DNA of 37,188 nucleotides, taken from assembly GCF_000820145.1 (NCBI RefSeq), contig NZ_CDBW01000014.1:1-37188 (forward strand). Reading direction: 5' to 3'. A program made the translations under genes and the position numbers. Below are positions 17,620 through 24,510 of the stretch, one piece after another (positions within the stretch are counted from its first letter, which is position 1; the number at the start of each line of letters is the position of its first letter). The notes beneath the pieces were generated by a model. That model saw only the letters and a program-made list of their open reading frames with translations, was not told the origin of the DNA and searched no databases. This DNA comes from Aeromonas sobria (lineage in GTDB: Bacteria; Pseudomonadota; Gammaproteobacteria; Enterobacterales; Aeromonadaceae).

Positions 17620-17871
17620 TCAGACCTTCCTTAGCTCCTGAAGCTCCTGAGGTATCGGCCATTGCTCCTTAAAATCCATAAATTCGGCAACAAACGAAGC
17701 CATAACACCCTTAACAAATTCATCATATGTGGATTGATTAATAGTGACATGTAAGAATGACTCCACTCTCAGAGAATCTCCTACTGCGGCTAAGAAATCC
17801 GCGTTTTGAAAAATTAGTGTCACGGTGCTACTTTTTTGATTCTGACTCAAAACGATCTGTTGATTGGACAT
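17620..17871 (-). CDS. Small protein of unknown function
   Basis: 83 residues preceded by GAGGGTG at good spacing. It contains the fragment S-S-T-V-T-L-I-F-Q-N-A-D-F-L and an acidic/aromatic C-terminal half ending L-Q-E-L-R-K-V. I recognise no family. It is the first gene of the minus-strand trio and is divergent from the XRE regulator at 17982, so that regulator may control it. Confidence 0.6.
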   Translation of the reverse strand: MSNQQIVLSQNQKSSTVTLIFQNADFLAAVGDSLRVESFLHVTINQSTYDEFVKGVMASFVAEFMDFKEQWPIPQELQELRKV

Positions 17872-17910
17872 TTTTCACCCTCAAATGATGCTTATATGCA
17901 GTGTCATTAT

Positions 17911-17978
17911 ATGAGTGTACTCATAGCCGTGTACAGTGTGCCGTATAATGTAGACCATATCTCCTCTTGTGAGGAGAT
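17911..17978. promoter_or_regulatory. Two palindromes in the divergent promoter region of the XRE gene
   Basis: Palindrome 1 is ATGAGT-GT-ACTCAT (17911-17924). Palindrome 2 is CTCCTC-TTGT-GAGGAG with flanking AT (17959-17978) and contains the ribosome-binding site of the XRE gene. A -10-like TATAAT (17944-17949) lies between them. Binding of the small XRE protein at the second palindrome could block its own translation start or its transcription. Confidence 0.55.
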
Positions 17979-17981
17979 AAC

Positions 17982-18209
17982 ATGGATTCTGACGAGTTTG
18001 ATCTTGCGGTGCTCGCAACTGCATTCGGTAAAAATGTACGGGAACTGCGGTCTGCACGCGGTATGCAACAGGAAAAACTTGCGCTAATTGCTGGTATAGA
18101 TCGTGGTCACATGGGAAAAATCGAACGTGGGGAGACTAGGGTAACCTTGGAAAAAGTTTATCTGATCGCCAAAGCTCTTGGGGTCTCGCCTGCATCATTG
18201 CTGCCATAA
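17982..18209 (+). CDS. Small XRE-family helix-turn-helix regulator
   Basis: 75 residues, nearly all one Cro/C1-type domain: L-R-S-A-R-G-M-Q-Q-E-K-L-A-L-I-A-G-I-D-R then G-H-M-G-K-I-E-R-G-E and L-x-K-V-Y-L-I-A-K-A-L-G-V-S-P. Size and lack of any other domain are like restriction-modification controller (C) proteins or phage Cro-like regulators. The type III system in this window is 7 kb away, so a link to it is not shown. A strong GAGGAG ribosome-binding site is part of a palindrome, suggesting autoregulation. Confidence 0.85.
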   Translation: MDSDEFDLAVLATAFGKNVRELRSARGMQQEKLALIAGIDRGHMGKIERGETRVTLEKVYLIAKALGVSPASLLP

Positions 18210-18855
18210 CCATAGCTGTTACTCTAACCAAATATTGCACGTTCCAGCATGGGGGGATTTTCTCGCTTGTCTAGGAGCCATAGCACAACGCATCCATCGA
18301 CTTGAAGGTCAGATGGAGTCCGACGGGATCTGATTGTTCTGGGATTCAACGGGTGCAAGAAAACGATCTGGTTGTGACAACCTGCGACAGGCGCAGCAGA
18401 GAAGAGTTTGCATTGGTAAAACAATCATACTCTGCAAAAGCACGTTTTTTATTTCCGCCCAACATGGGCGAATATAGCCATATTTTATTGATACTATGTT
18501 TTCTATTTTCTATTTTCTATTTTCTATTTTCTATTTTCTGTCAGATCATAGAAAAACCATTACAAAGTGATGGTGCATTGATTTTCAAGCTAACTTAATG
18601 AATTTTAATTCATCAACACCAACTCGCCGATTGAATAAAAATAAGGTGTGGGTTTGTAAAACTGGTCTCTCTTCGCTGCGCAGCAGCGGAATGTTGAAAT
18701 GGAAAAAATTTATTTATAGCTCTCATAATTAGTAAATGGACAGTTTTCCAATTTTTTCAAGTGGGGGGATGTGAAAAAATCTTCAAAATCAATCTGATTG
18801 ATCAAATTTCAATCTATTATGCTAGTTTTAGCATATAAGCCAGCCGACTTATTAC
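18210..18855. other. Non-coding stretch with short repeats
   Basis: No ORF here looks real. The stretch holds the heptamer repeat at 18499-18539, a small hairpin CGCTGC-GCA-GCAGCG near 18680, and AT-rich DNA. A RES-type toxin gene, which should follow the antitoxin-like gene at 18856, is not present here. Confidence 0.5.
18499..18539 (+). repeat. Tandem heptamer repeat (TTTTCTA, 5.9 copies)
   Basis: Five complete TTTTCTA units and one partial, with no interruption. The unit is seven bases, so copy-number change would shift any reading frame, and it would also change spacing in a promoter. Confidence 0.9.
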
Positions 18856-19299
18856 TTATTGACAAACCCCATGCTCAATCCGCCCTACAAGCTCGACAAC
18901 AGCCTGGACTCCCATCTGTGTAGTCAACAACGTGGCTGGAGCCACGCCACCGAGCCCCCAGGCTGTGCGGTTTAACCATGACACAGCCTTGATGGCATCG
19001 TTCCTGTGGAAGAGGAGTACCACATCGAGGGCCTGTGCAACTCCGTATACCCTAGCACCCTGCGATATTGATAGGGGAACCTCAATCCGAAGCTTTCGGG
19101 CCAGTGCACTCCGGCTAATACCAGCCCATTGGCAAACCGTCCCCACATCCGTCTTCATCAATTCAGCGAGCCGATAGAGTATGTCCGGTGATACGCCAGC
19201 CACGATCCATAGATGTGCTCCTAGTGGGTCACGAGGAATACCAAGAGCTTCTAGGAGAAAGTTCGCAGTAGCTGCTTGATAGGTTGCATAGGGCATCAT
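18856..19299 (-). CDS. Xre/MbcA/ParS-type antitoxin, apparently without its toxin
   Basis: 147 residues from the ATG at 19299 (GAGG eight bases upstream; a second ATG follows at once). The C-terminal half matches the toxin-binding (DUF2384) domain: A-R-V-Y-G-V-A-Q-A-L-D-V-V at about 80-92, N-R-T-A-W-G-L-G-G-V-A-P-A-T-L-L, then M-G-V-Q-A-V-V-E-L-V-G-R-I-E-H-G-V. The N-terminal part carries an Xre-like helix-turn-helix (D-V-G-T-V-C-Q-W-A-G-I-S-R-S). In known RES-Xre modules the RES toxin gene follows directly; here 640 bases of non-coding DNA follow. It is either an orphan antitoxin or a regulator that lost its partner. Confidence 0.8.
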   Translation of the reverse strand: MMPYATYQAATANFLLEALGIPRDPLGAHLWIVAGVSPDILYRLAELMKTDVGTVCQWAGISRSALARKLRIEVPLSISQGARVYGVAQALDVVLLFHRNDAIKAVSWLNRTAWGLGGVAPATLLTTQMGVQAVVELVGRIEHGVCQ

Positions 19300-19824
19300 G
19301 TAGCATTCCTCATTATACAAACACGACCTCTCATGAGCTATCCTACCCCAAACTGTCGTTTTCAGTAGAAGATTAGCAACAAAATGCCCCTGCATTGAGG
19401 AGGGCTGATGACCGAGTTGGTCTGTACTGAATCAGGTTTAGGCATTGAACTTGGATAGGGAGATAATAAGAATGATATGCTTCCATACTCTAGTTTGTGT
19501 GGAGAGAAATATTTCTTATCATCGACTCATTCTGTGAGCCAATGATATTTTTCAATCGGCTCATTTCGTGAGCCGATCAAGCTCGTTCATCGGCTCATCT
19601 GGTGAGGTGGTCTCAACGCTCACTACCACCTAAATTTAATTTTTGGCTACATAGTTTCATAGCAAATTGGAGCTTGGTCACCAAGCGACTCCAAACGCGA
19701 TTTCGCTCACGTCTTTTTGAATAATGCTATTTCTATAATCGTCTTGGTGCCAAAAACAGTGGTGCTAATACTGGGGTTGAGAGATAATTTCACTGATATA
19801 AAAATGTGATACATGAGGATAAAA
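19300..19824. other. Intergenic region between the antitoxin-like gene and the H-NS-like gene
   Basis: It separates two divergent genes and contains the three-copy inverted-repeat operator array at 19521-19610. I see no gene in it. Confidence 0.6.
19521..19610. promoter_or_regulatory. Three-copy inverted-repeat operator array, 34-bp period
   Basis: Copy 2 is a perfect inverted repeat, arms ATCGGCTCA and TGAGCCGAT around TTTCG (19555-19577). Copies 1 (19521-19543) and 3 (19589-19610) are imperfect versions. The TGAG positions fall at 19535, 19569 and 19603, an exact spacing of 34 bp (about three helical turns). The same motif and spacing recur just upstream of fic (21778-21834). Confidence 0.85.
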
Positions 19825-20232
19825 ATGAACGATTTTTTGAAAACTCTGTTGAATATCCGTAGTCTGCGTGCTGCATTGCGCGAGCTTTCTTTTGAGCAGC
19901 TGGTCGAAATCAGAGAGAAATTCGAAGAGATTTTTGCTGAGCGTGAGCAGCAAGAAAACAAAATCAAAGCCGAGTCTGCCGAGCGCCTGCAAAAGTTGGC
20001 AGAGTTTACCGAGATGTTGAAAGAGGCTGGCATCGATCCGAGCGAGCTGGTTGGTACTGCGGCTCCGGCGAAAGCTGAAGGTTCAGCTAAAGCCAAACGC
20101 GCTCCTCGTCCTGCCAAATACACGTACACCGAAGATGGTCAAGAGAAGACCTGGACTGGCCAGGGCCGCATGCCTAAAGCTATCGCAGAGGCTGTTGCGG
20201 CTGGCAAGGCTCTGGAAGATTTCCTGATCTAA
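19825..20232 (+). CDS. H-NS-family nucleoid protein
   Basis: 135 residues. Start at the ATG at 19825 with GAGGAT in place, giving M-N-D-F-L-K-T-L-L-N-I-R-S-L-R-A, typical of the H-NS oligomerisation domain. Then comes a coiled coil rich in Glu/Lys/Gln (about 20-65), an Ala/Lys linker and the DNA-binding motif T-W-T-G-Q-G-R-M-P-K (E. coli H-NS has T-W-T-G-Q-G-R-T-P). H-NS binds and silences AT-rich DNA. As an extra copy inside a low-GC island, it probably silences the island genes or damps the cost of their acquisition. Whether it replaces or modulates the chromosomal H-NS is unknown. Confidence 0.92.
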   Translation: MNDFLKTLLNIRSLRAALRELSFEQLVEIREKFEEIFAEREQQENKIKAESAERLQKLAEFTEMLKEAGIDPSELVGTAAPAKAEGSAKAKRAPRPAKYTYTEDGQEKTWTGQGRMPKAIAEAVAAGKALEDFLI

Positions 20233-20293
20233 TGCTGAGAGCCTATGCCAGCTCGGCGTGGGCCTTTAATTCTATATCTAGTAGGAGCATCGT

Positions 20294-20554
20294 ATGGGGA
20301 GGACATTAGGGGAAATCATTGCATCTGAATCACCCGAGGTTGTCCAGAGAGCCAAGGCTCTTGCCGAAGAGCAACTGGTACGTCTCAGTGTGACCAAACT
20401 GCTTTCAAATCTCGGGCCTGGTGATGTTCCTGCAATAGATCCCGATGTTCTCGATAGTTTGTTATCACTCAAAAGATTAGTTGAGAGCCATGACTGTCGG
20501 TTAAATCTATTCGTTCATATGCCTGACGGCACTCATCATGGCGTCAATATTTAA
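20294..20554 (+). CDS. Small protein resembling a HigA/XRE antitoxin without its HTH core
   Basis: 86 residues with a strong AGGAG site. The N-terminus R-T-L-G-E-I-I-A-S-E-S-P-E-V-V-Q-R-A-K-A-L-A resembles the leading helices of some HigA/XRE antitoxins. The C-terminus L-K-R-L-V-E-S-H-D-C-R-L-N-L-F-V, then H-M-P-D-G-T-H-H-G-V-N-I, resembles their final beta segment (usually ...L-x-L-x-x-x-F-P-D-G). The HTH part between them seems shortened or absent. It sits between the H-NS gene and the convergent fic. The tail recurs in the mini-ORF at 22052. A role as a fic-linked partner is possible but not shown; the family call is tentative. Confidence 0.55.
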   Translation: MGRTLGEIIASESPEVVQRAKALAEEQLVRLSVTKLLSNLGPGDVPAIDPDVLDSLLSLKRLVESHDCRLNLFVHMPDGTHHGVNI

Positions 20555-20629
20555 TTAAAGAGCTTCATTGGTTCGTTAATCGCAGATCTCATCTACCAAA
20601 TGAAATTAACGCCCCATAGCGATGCTTTT

Positions 20630-21757
20630 TCAAACACCCTCGGTGTGCAAGTGGATCTGATAGCGTGTACTGCGTCCGCCACCAGGTAATTTCTCAATGC
20701 ACCCCCTATCCACCAACTCCGCCAGATGCCGTGTAGCCGTGGGCTTACTGACTCCGGCGACTTTTTGATATTGACTGGCACTGATGCCATTTTCAAAACC
20801 CTGTTCGCCGCCATCCAGTAGGCGGTTAATCACTTTGGTTTGCTCTGGGCTCAGGCCGTCATGACAGTGCCGCTGCCAGAAAGATGCCTTGGCAAGGCTA
20901 CGGGCGATACTTTGTAATGCCAGCTCTATGGAGAAATCCAGTGTGTCGAGAAACCAACAGATCCAGGGGGTAATATCTAGCGGGCCCCTCTGCGCTGACT
21001 CAAGCCCCCGATAGTAGTCACCCCGCCGATCTAGCATAGCAACTGACATGGTATACAAACGGATGCTTTGGCTGTCAGCCTGTGACAGCGCAAGATCGGT
21101 CAGTGCCCGCGCTAACCGCCCATTGCCATCATCAACGGGGTGCAGCGTCAGAAACCAGAGATGGCAGATCGCCGCACGAAGCAGTGGATCCATCGTGGGG
21201 TCATGCCGAGTCTGGTTAAACCAGCGGATGAACTCGGCCAGTTGATCGTCCAGAGCTGCTCTGGGCGGTGCCTCAAAATGCACGGTGGGGCGATCAACAC
21301 GCCCAGAGACAACCAGCATCGGCGCATCTCCTCGCAACTGCCCTACATTCAGCCGCTTCACCGACCATTCGTTGACGGGGAACAACCAACGATGCCATTG
21401 GTAAAGTCGTTCAATTGTCAGTGGTTGTTCATGGTTGTCGATGGCATCCAGCATCATGGCCGCGAGCCCCTCTGAGCGATCTGACACGGGATAGGACGGA
21501 GTTTGTGATCCCCCTAACCGCCTAGCCAAGGAAGAACGCACGGATTGGGCATTGAGACGCTCACCCTCAATAGCGGATGAGGAGATGATGTTAGCCAGTA
21601 ACGTATCCAACGTTTGGTCGGAGTTCCCCAATCTGGAATGACTACCTATTAGCATTCCCAGCCTGCGTTGAACCTGCCGTAATCTGGGCAATATCTCGCT
21701 ATCCTGCCAACGAAAATGGGGCCAGTCGGCTTGTTGCCAAATCCAAAATGGTTCCAT
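20630..21757 (-). CDS. Fic-family protein (DUF4172-Fic-winged helix), possible AMP transferase
   Basis: 375 residues from the ATG at 21757, with GAGG seven bases upstream. Order: an N-terminal DUF4172-like region (F-W-I-W-Q-Q-A-D-W-P-H-F); an inhibitory-helix motif S-S-A-I-E-G (S60 to E64), class II style; the Fic core with L-H-P-V-D-D-G-N-G-R-L-A-R (His about 206); and a C-terminal winged helix (Y-Q-K-V-A-G-V-S-K-P-T-A-T-R-H-L). The canonical motif is H-P-F-x-x-G-N-G-R; here Phe is Val, but catalytic His, Asp/Asn and Arg are kept, so it is probably active when the inhibitory Glu is released. Target unknown. A two-copy operator lies just upstream, and its own winged helix could bind it. Confidence 0.9.
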   Translation of the reverse strand: MEPFWIWQQADWPHFRWQDSEILPRLRQVQRRLGMLIGSHSRLGNSDQTLDTLLANIISSSAIEGERLNAQSVRSSLARRLGGSQTPSYPVSDRSEGLAAMMLDAIDNHEQPLTIERLYQWHRWLFPVNEWSVKRLNVGQLRGDAPMLVVSGRVDRPTVHFEAPPRAALDDQLAEFIRWFNQTRHDPTMDPLLRAAICHLWFLTLHPVDDGNGRLARALTDLALSQADSQSIRLYTMSVAMLDRRGDYYRGLESAQRGPLDITPWICWFLDTLDFSIELALQSIARSLAKASFWQRHCHDGLSPEQTKVINRLLDGGEQGFENGISASQYQKVAGVSKPTATRHLAELVDRGCIEKLPGGGRSTRYQIHLHTEGV

Positions 21758-21777
21758 TATTTCCTCATCCAACGTGC

Positions 21778-21834
21778 TAGGGTCTCAATAATGAGCCGAC
21801 CCAGCCCATCATTCAGCTCAATGTTTGAGCCGAA
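21778..21834. promoter_or_regulatory. Two-copy inverted-repeat operator upstream of fic, 34-bp period
   Basis: Element B is TTCAGCTCA-ATGTT-TGAGCCGAA (21812-21834). Element A (about 21780-21800) is a weaker version, GGTCTCA-ATAA-TGAGCCGAC. The two TGAGCC blocks start at 21792 and 21826, 34 bp apart, the same spacing and core as the array at 19521-19610. It sits 21 bases upstream of the fic start, so it likely controls fic. Confidence 0.82.
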
Positions 21835-22051
21835 TATAACACATGCAGCAGACCAACAGAGCTGGTAGTGAGGATGGAGATACAGGCTGAAAATCTCAGA
21901 CCGGAGCTGACGAAAAACTGGATTTATTGCTGCTGTGTGGCGCTACAGCAACCAGTGGATAGACAAGGCGGGGTATCGGTACAGTCAGTATAAAAATAGG
22001 TTGTGAAATGGGCTCTCAGGCGGGAACTCATTTTCGTTTCGGAGGGCTATT

Positions 22052-22153
22052 GTGAGCTTGCAGCTTGCGCTGCATGAAACCACACCCAAGAAGGCGCCAT
22101 CGGGTCTGCTCATTCATATGCCTAACGGTACACATTATGATGTCAATATATAG
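22052..22153 (+). CDS. Mini-ORF sharing the tail of the 86-residue protein
   Basis: 33 codons starting with GTG, preceded by CGGAGGG at seven bases, an unusually strong site. The protein ends L-L-I-H-M-P-N-G-T-H-Y-D-V-N-I, close to the end of the protein at 20294 (F-V-H-M-P-D-G-T-H-H-G-V-N-I). It may be a real small protein, or the 3' remnant of a second copy of that gene. The strong ribosome-binding site favours expression. Its role is unknown. Confidence 0.5.
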   Translation: MSLQLALHETTPKKAPSGLLIHMPNGTHYDVNI

Positions 22154-22247
22154 TATTGCTTATCCTCCCAGGATAATCTTAGCGAGTTTACACATCAACC
22201 ATTAGCAAAAACCAAAGATCTTACAACCAAACCATTCTCTATTGAAT

Positions 22248-24059
22248 TTAAAGGACCCAACCTTCAAATTTTTCAATTGCAGCACGCATTTCCTCACTCA
22301 TAGCCTGAGTCTTTAAGGCATTTACCCTTTGATTGAGATAAAAGTCATCAGACGTGATAAAATGTGTGCCATTCACTAAGTCCAACATCCTAATACACTT
22401 TCCATCTTTATCGATACACTCGAAGTTATTGACGAATTTGTTGTAGGCTAAGAATGCCTCCTCATTTTCCTGCTGATGATGCATGTCAAAACCGAAATCA
22501 GCGATATATTTATTGTCAATGACAATACCATCAGTACTCATCCCACCAAATAACTCAACCTGAATGTAGAAACAGCTAGTAACAGAATGTACTTTTACGG
22601 ATTTAACAGTTTTATATATTGTATCTCTGACCTCATTTCTTATATCTGTCTGATTGTAGTCAATGAAGCTTGGAGGTATAAGCATATATATATCTGGATT
22701 GATAGAGATCTCTTCATGACTTCTTTCAATGCTCAACTCTTCATTTAACTTTTTGCGCTCCCTAGATAGGCTATTTAATCGCTCAGTAAACAAAATATAT
22801 ATATCACCCTCTGTGGCAGCCTCAATAGATTGAAACGTACTCTTTATTTTTGAACTTATCGCATCTATTTTATTCTTTAGTAAAGCAACCTTATTCTCAT
22901 TTTCATTTTTTTTGGGCTGAAGGATGACACTGCCAATCAGCAACATGAGTGCGTACTCAAAATATCGGTTATCAAATGTTGCAGCTGTGCAGCTTTTCAC
23001 CGATGTGTCTGATCTTCCGCTGCATTTGTAACGAAGCTTTTCATCTTTTTTTCCCGCCTTACTGCGGTAGACCTGTAGTGAACTGCCACAATCCCCGCAA
23101 GTGGCGATACGCATTCCCGTAATGATGCCCGCAGCGCTTTTCAGCTTACTAGTAAATTGCTTTTTTTCACTACGCACATGCCTAGCTTGTGCGAATTCAG
23201 CCTCAGTGCATGCTAGGGGGTAATAGTTTTCCAATAGATGCTCACGACCATCAATATGAATTATTTTTTCACCTAAGACTGCCCGATCACTGATAACCTT
23301 TTTAATAAGGTTTATCCCCCACCCTTCCTTATTAGAATTTTGAGCTATTGTAGGGGGAGTATAGTTTTCATCTAAATATTTTTTTATTGTTATATGCCCC
23401 TTCCCTTCACGAATCATCGAAATGATTTCTTTAATCACGGGAAAATAATATGGATGAGGGCGAACAAATCCGGTTGTAGTATCAACCCAAAATTTGTTCT
23501 TTCCGAAACCATTAATCGCTGCCGGATAACCATCCGTATCGCGAACACCATCTAGGTGCCGCTTTAAAGCAACACGTGCAGCACCAGTAACTCGAGCAGA
23601 AAGCTTATTTGTATAATCATTACTACTTTCAAGCTTGACAAGTGCGAAAATGGCAGATGCCAAATTATCTTTTTGATATACCGCCCCATCAATCCAGGTA
23701 TAAACAAAAACATTAGCAGCAAGTACACATGTTAAATACTCACTTGCTCTTGTTAACGCTAGGCGAGAGAAACGATCTATATTTTCCATGGCCAATACAG
23801 AGCCGGGGGCGATTTGACCTGAACGGCATAGTTCAATAAAATCGCCAAGACGTCCATGTTCAATATTTTCCCCTTTACTGGCTGACATGCCGTTATCTGA
23901 CATATGAACAACAGGCATACTACTATATTTTGCCTTTGTTGCTTCAACCAATGCACCTTCAGTCTGACGTTGGACGCCAGTTTTATTACCAGCGGCTTGT
24001 TTTTCAGTACTTACACGACTATACAAATATAGTGTTGGTGCAGATGACATTAAATTCAT
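22248..24059 (-). CDS. Large serine recombinase (site-specific integrase)
   Basis: 603 residues. The N-terminal resolvase domain has Y-L-Y-S-R-V-S-T-E-K-Q (catalytic serine about S17) and A-M-E-N-I-D-R-F-S-R-L. A recombinase domain (about 180-290) follows. Then come a zinc ribbon with C-G-D-C and K-C-S-G-R-S ... C, and a long coiled coil (about 385-440) rich in Lys/Glu/Ser. This is the layout of phage- and element-type large serine integrases such as phiC31/Bxb1 relatives. The start at 24059 has GGAG at seven bases. It probably integrates the island or a nested element; a chromosomal target is not proven, although rimO is the only broken gene visible. The gene is AT-rich compared with the flanking housekeeping genes. 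Confidence 0.92.
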   Translation of the reverse strand: MNLMSSAPTLYLYSRVSTEKQAAGNKTGVQRQTEGALVEATKAKYSSMPVVHMSDNGMSASKGENIEHGRLGDFIELCRSGQIAPGSVLAMENIDRFSRLALTRASEYLTCVLAANVFVYTWIDGAVYQKDNLASAIFALVKLESSNDYTNKLSARVTGAARVALKRHLDGVRDTDGYPAAINGFGKNKFWVDTTTGFVRPHPYYFPVIKEIISMIREGKGHITIKKYLDENYTPPTIAQNSNKEGWGINLIKKVISDRAVLGEKIIHIDGREHLLENYYPLACTEAEFAQARHVRSEKKQFTSKLKSAAGIITGMRIATCGDCGSSLQVYRSKAGKKDEKLRYKCSGRSDTSVKSCTAATFDNRYFEYALMLLIGSVILQPKKNENENKVALLKNKIDAISSKIKSTFQSIEAATEGDIYILFTERLNSLSRERKKLNEELSIERSHEEISINPDIYMLIPPSFIDYNQTDIRNEVRDTIYKTVKSVKVHSVTSCFYIQVELFGGMSTDGIVIDNKYIADFGFDMHHQQENEEAFLAYNKFVNNFECIDKDGKCIRMLDLVNGTHFITSDDFYLNQRVNALKTQAMSEEMRAAIEKFEGWVL

Positions 24060-24222
24060 AACATCTCCAAAAAATCGACTCTATGACGAAGATCTATATG
24101 CTAGATAAATCACTATATTTGTAAGCTATCTGTACGATTAGATTAAAAAACAGATATATGGCATCCAATAAAAATGAAGAACCACACCGATGATTTATAT
24201 CACAGGGTGATCTCAGTCGGTT

Positions 24223-24510
24223 CTATTTTAATTTTAATGTTTTGAGGTGCTTAATGAAATCTGCTGGGCGAACACCGCACAGATTCGCAATATGCTGTTT
24301 TGATTTTGCGTGCTGTTTCGCCCTAATGGGGTGCATATCATCGCCGATCATGATATTGCGACAGCAGGGCTGCCACTCCTTGTTGCTCAATTGAAAGACA
24401 TCCTTTGTATAGTGACCGTCAGGCATATCCAGACCAGCCCGCCGTCTACGATACAATAATTCAGCTCTTTTCATTTTCTCACTATCAACACTGTCACCGG
24501 ATCTCTTCAT
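24223..24510 (-). CDS. Small basic protein of unknown function upstream of the recombinase
   Basis: 95 residues from the ATG at 24510, with GAGGGC before it. It is rich in Lys, Arg and His (R-R-R-R-A-G-L-D-M; Q-H-A-K-S-K-Q-H-I-A-N-L-C-G-V), consistent with nucleic-acid binding. It lies 163 bases upstream of the large serine recombinase in the same direction. Recombination directionality factors are often small basic proteins encoded near the integrase, so that is one possible role, but no homology supports it. Confidence 0.6.
   Translation of the reverse strand: MKRSGDSVDSEKMKRAELLYRRRRAGLDMPDGHYTKDVFQLSNKEWQPCCRNIMIGDDMHPIRAKQHAKSKQHIANLCGVRPADFIKHLKTLKLK

Noticed and set aside
18302..18598. 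A 98-codon plus-strand frame containing the heptamer repeat
   Set aside because: No start signal, and the hydrophobic stretch is only the translated repeat. A phase-variable membrane protein cannot be excluded but is not supported.
19521..19610. CRISPR-like array (three repeats with 34-bp period)
   Set aside because: The repeat unit is a palindrome of about 23 bp with only about 11 bp between copies, the copies are degenerate, and no cas genes are near. An operator array fits better.
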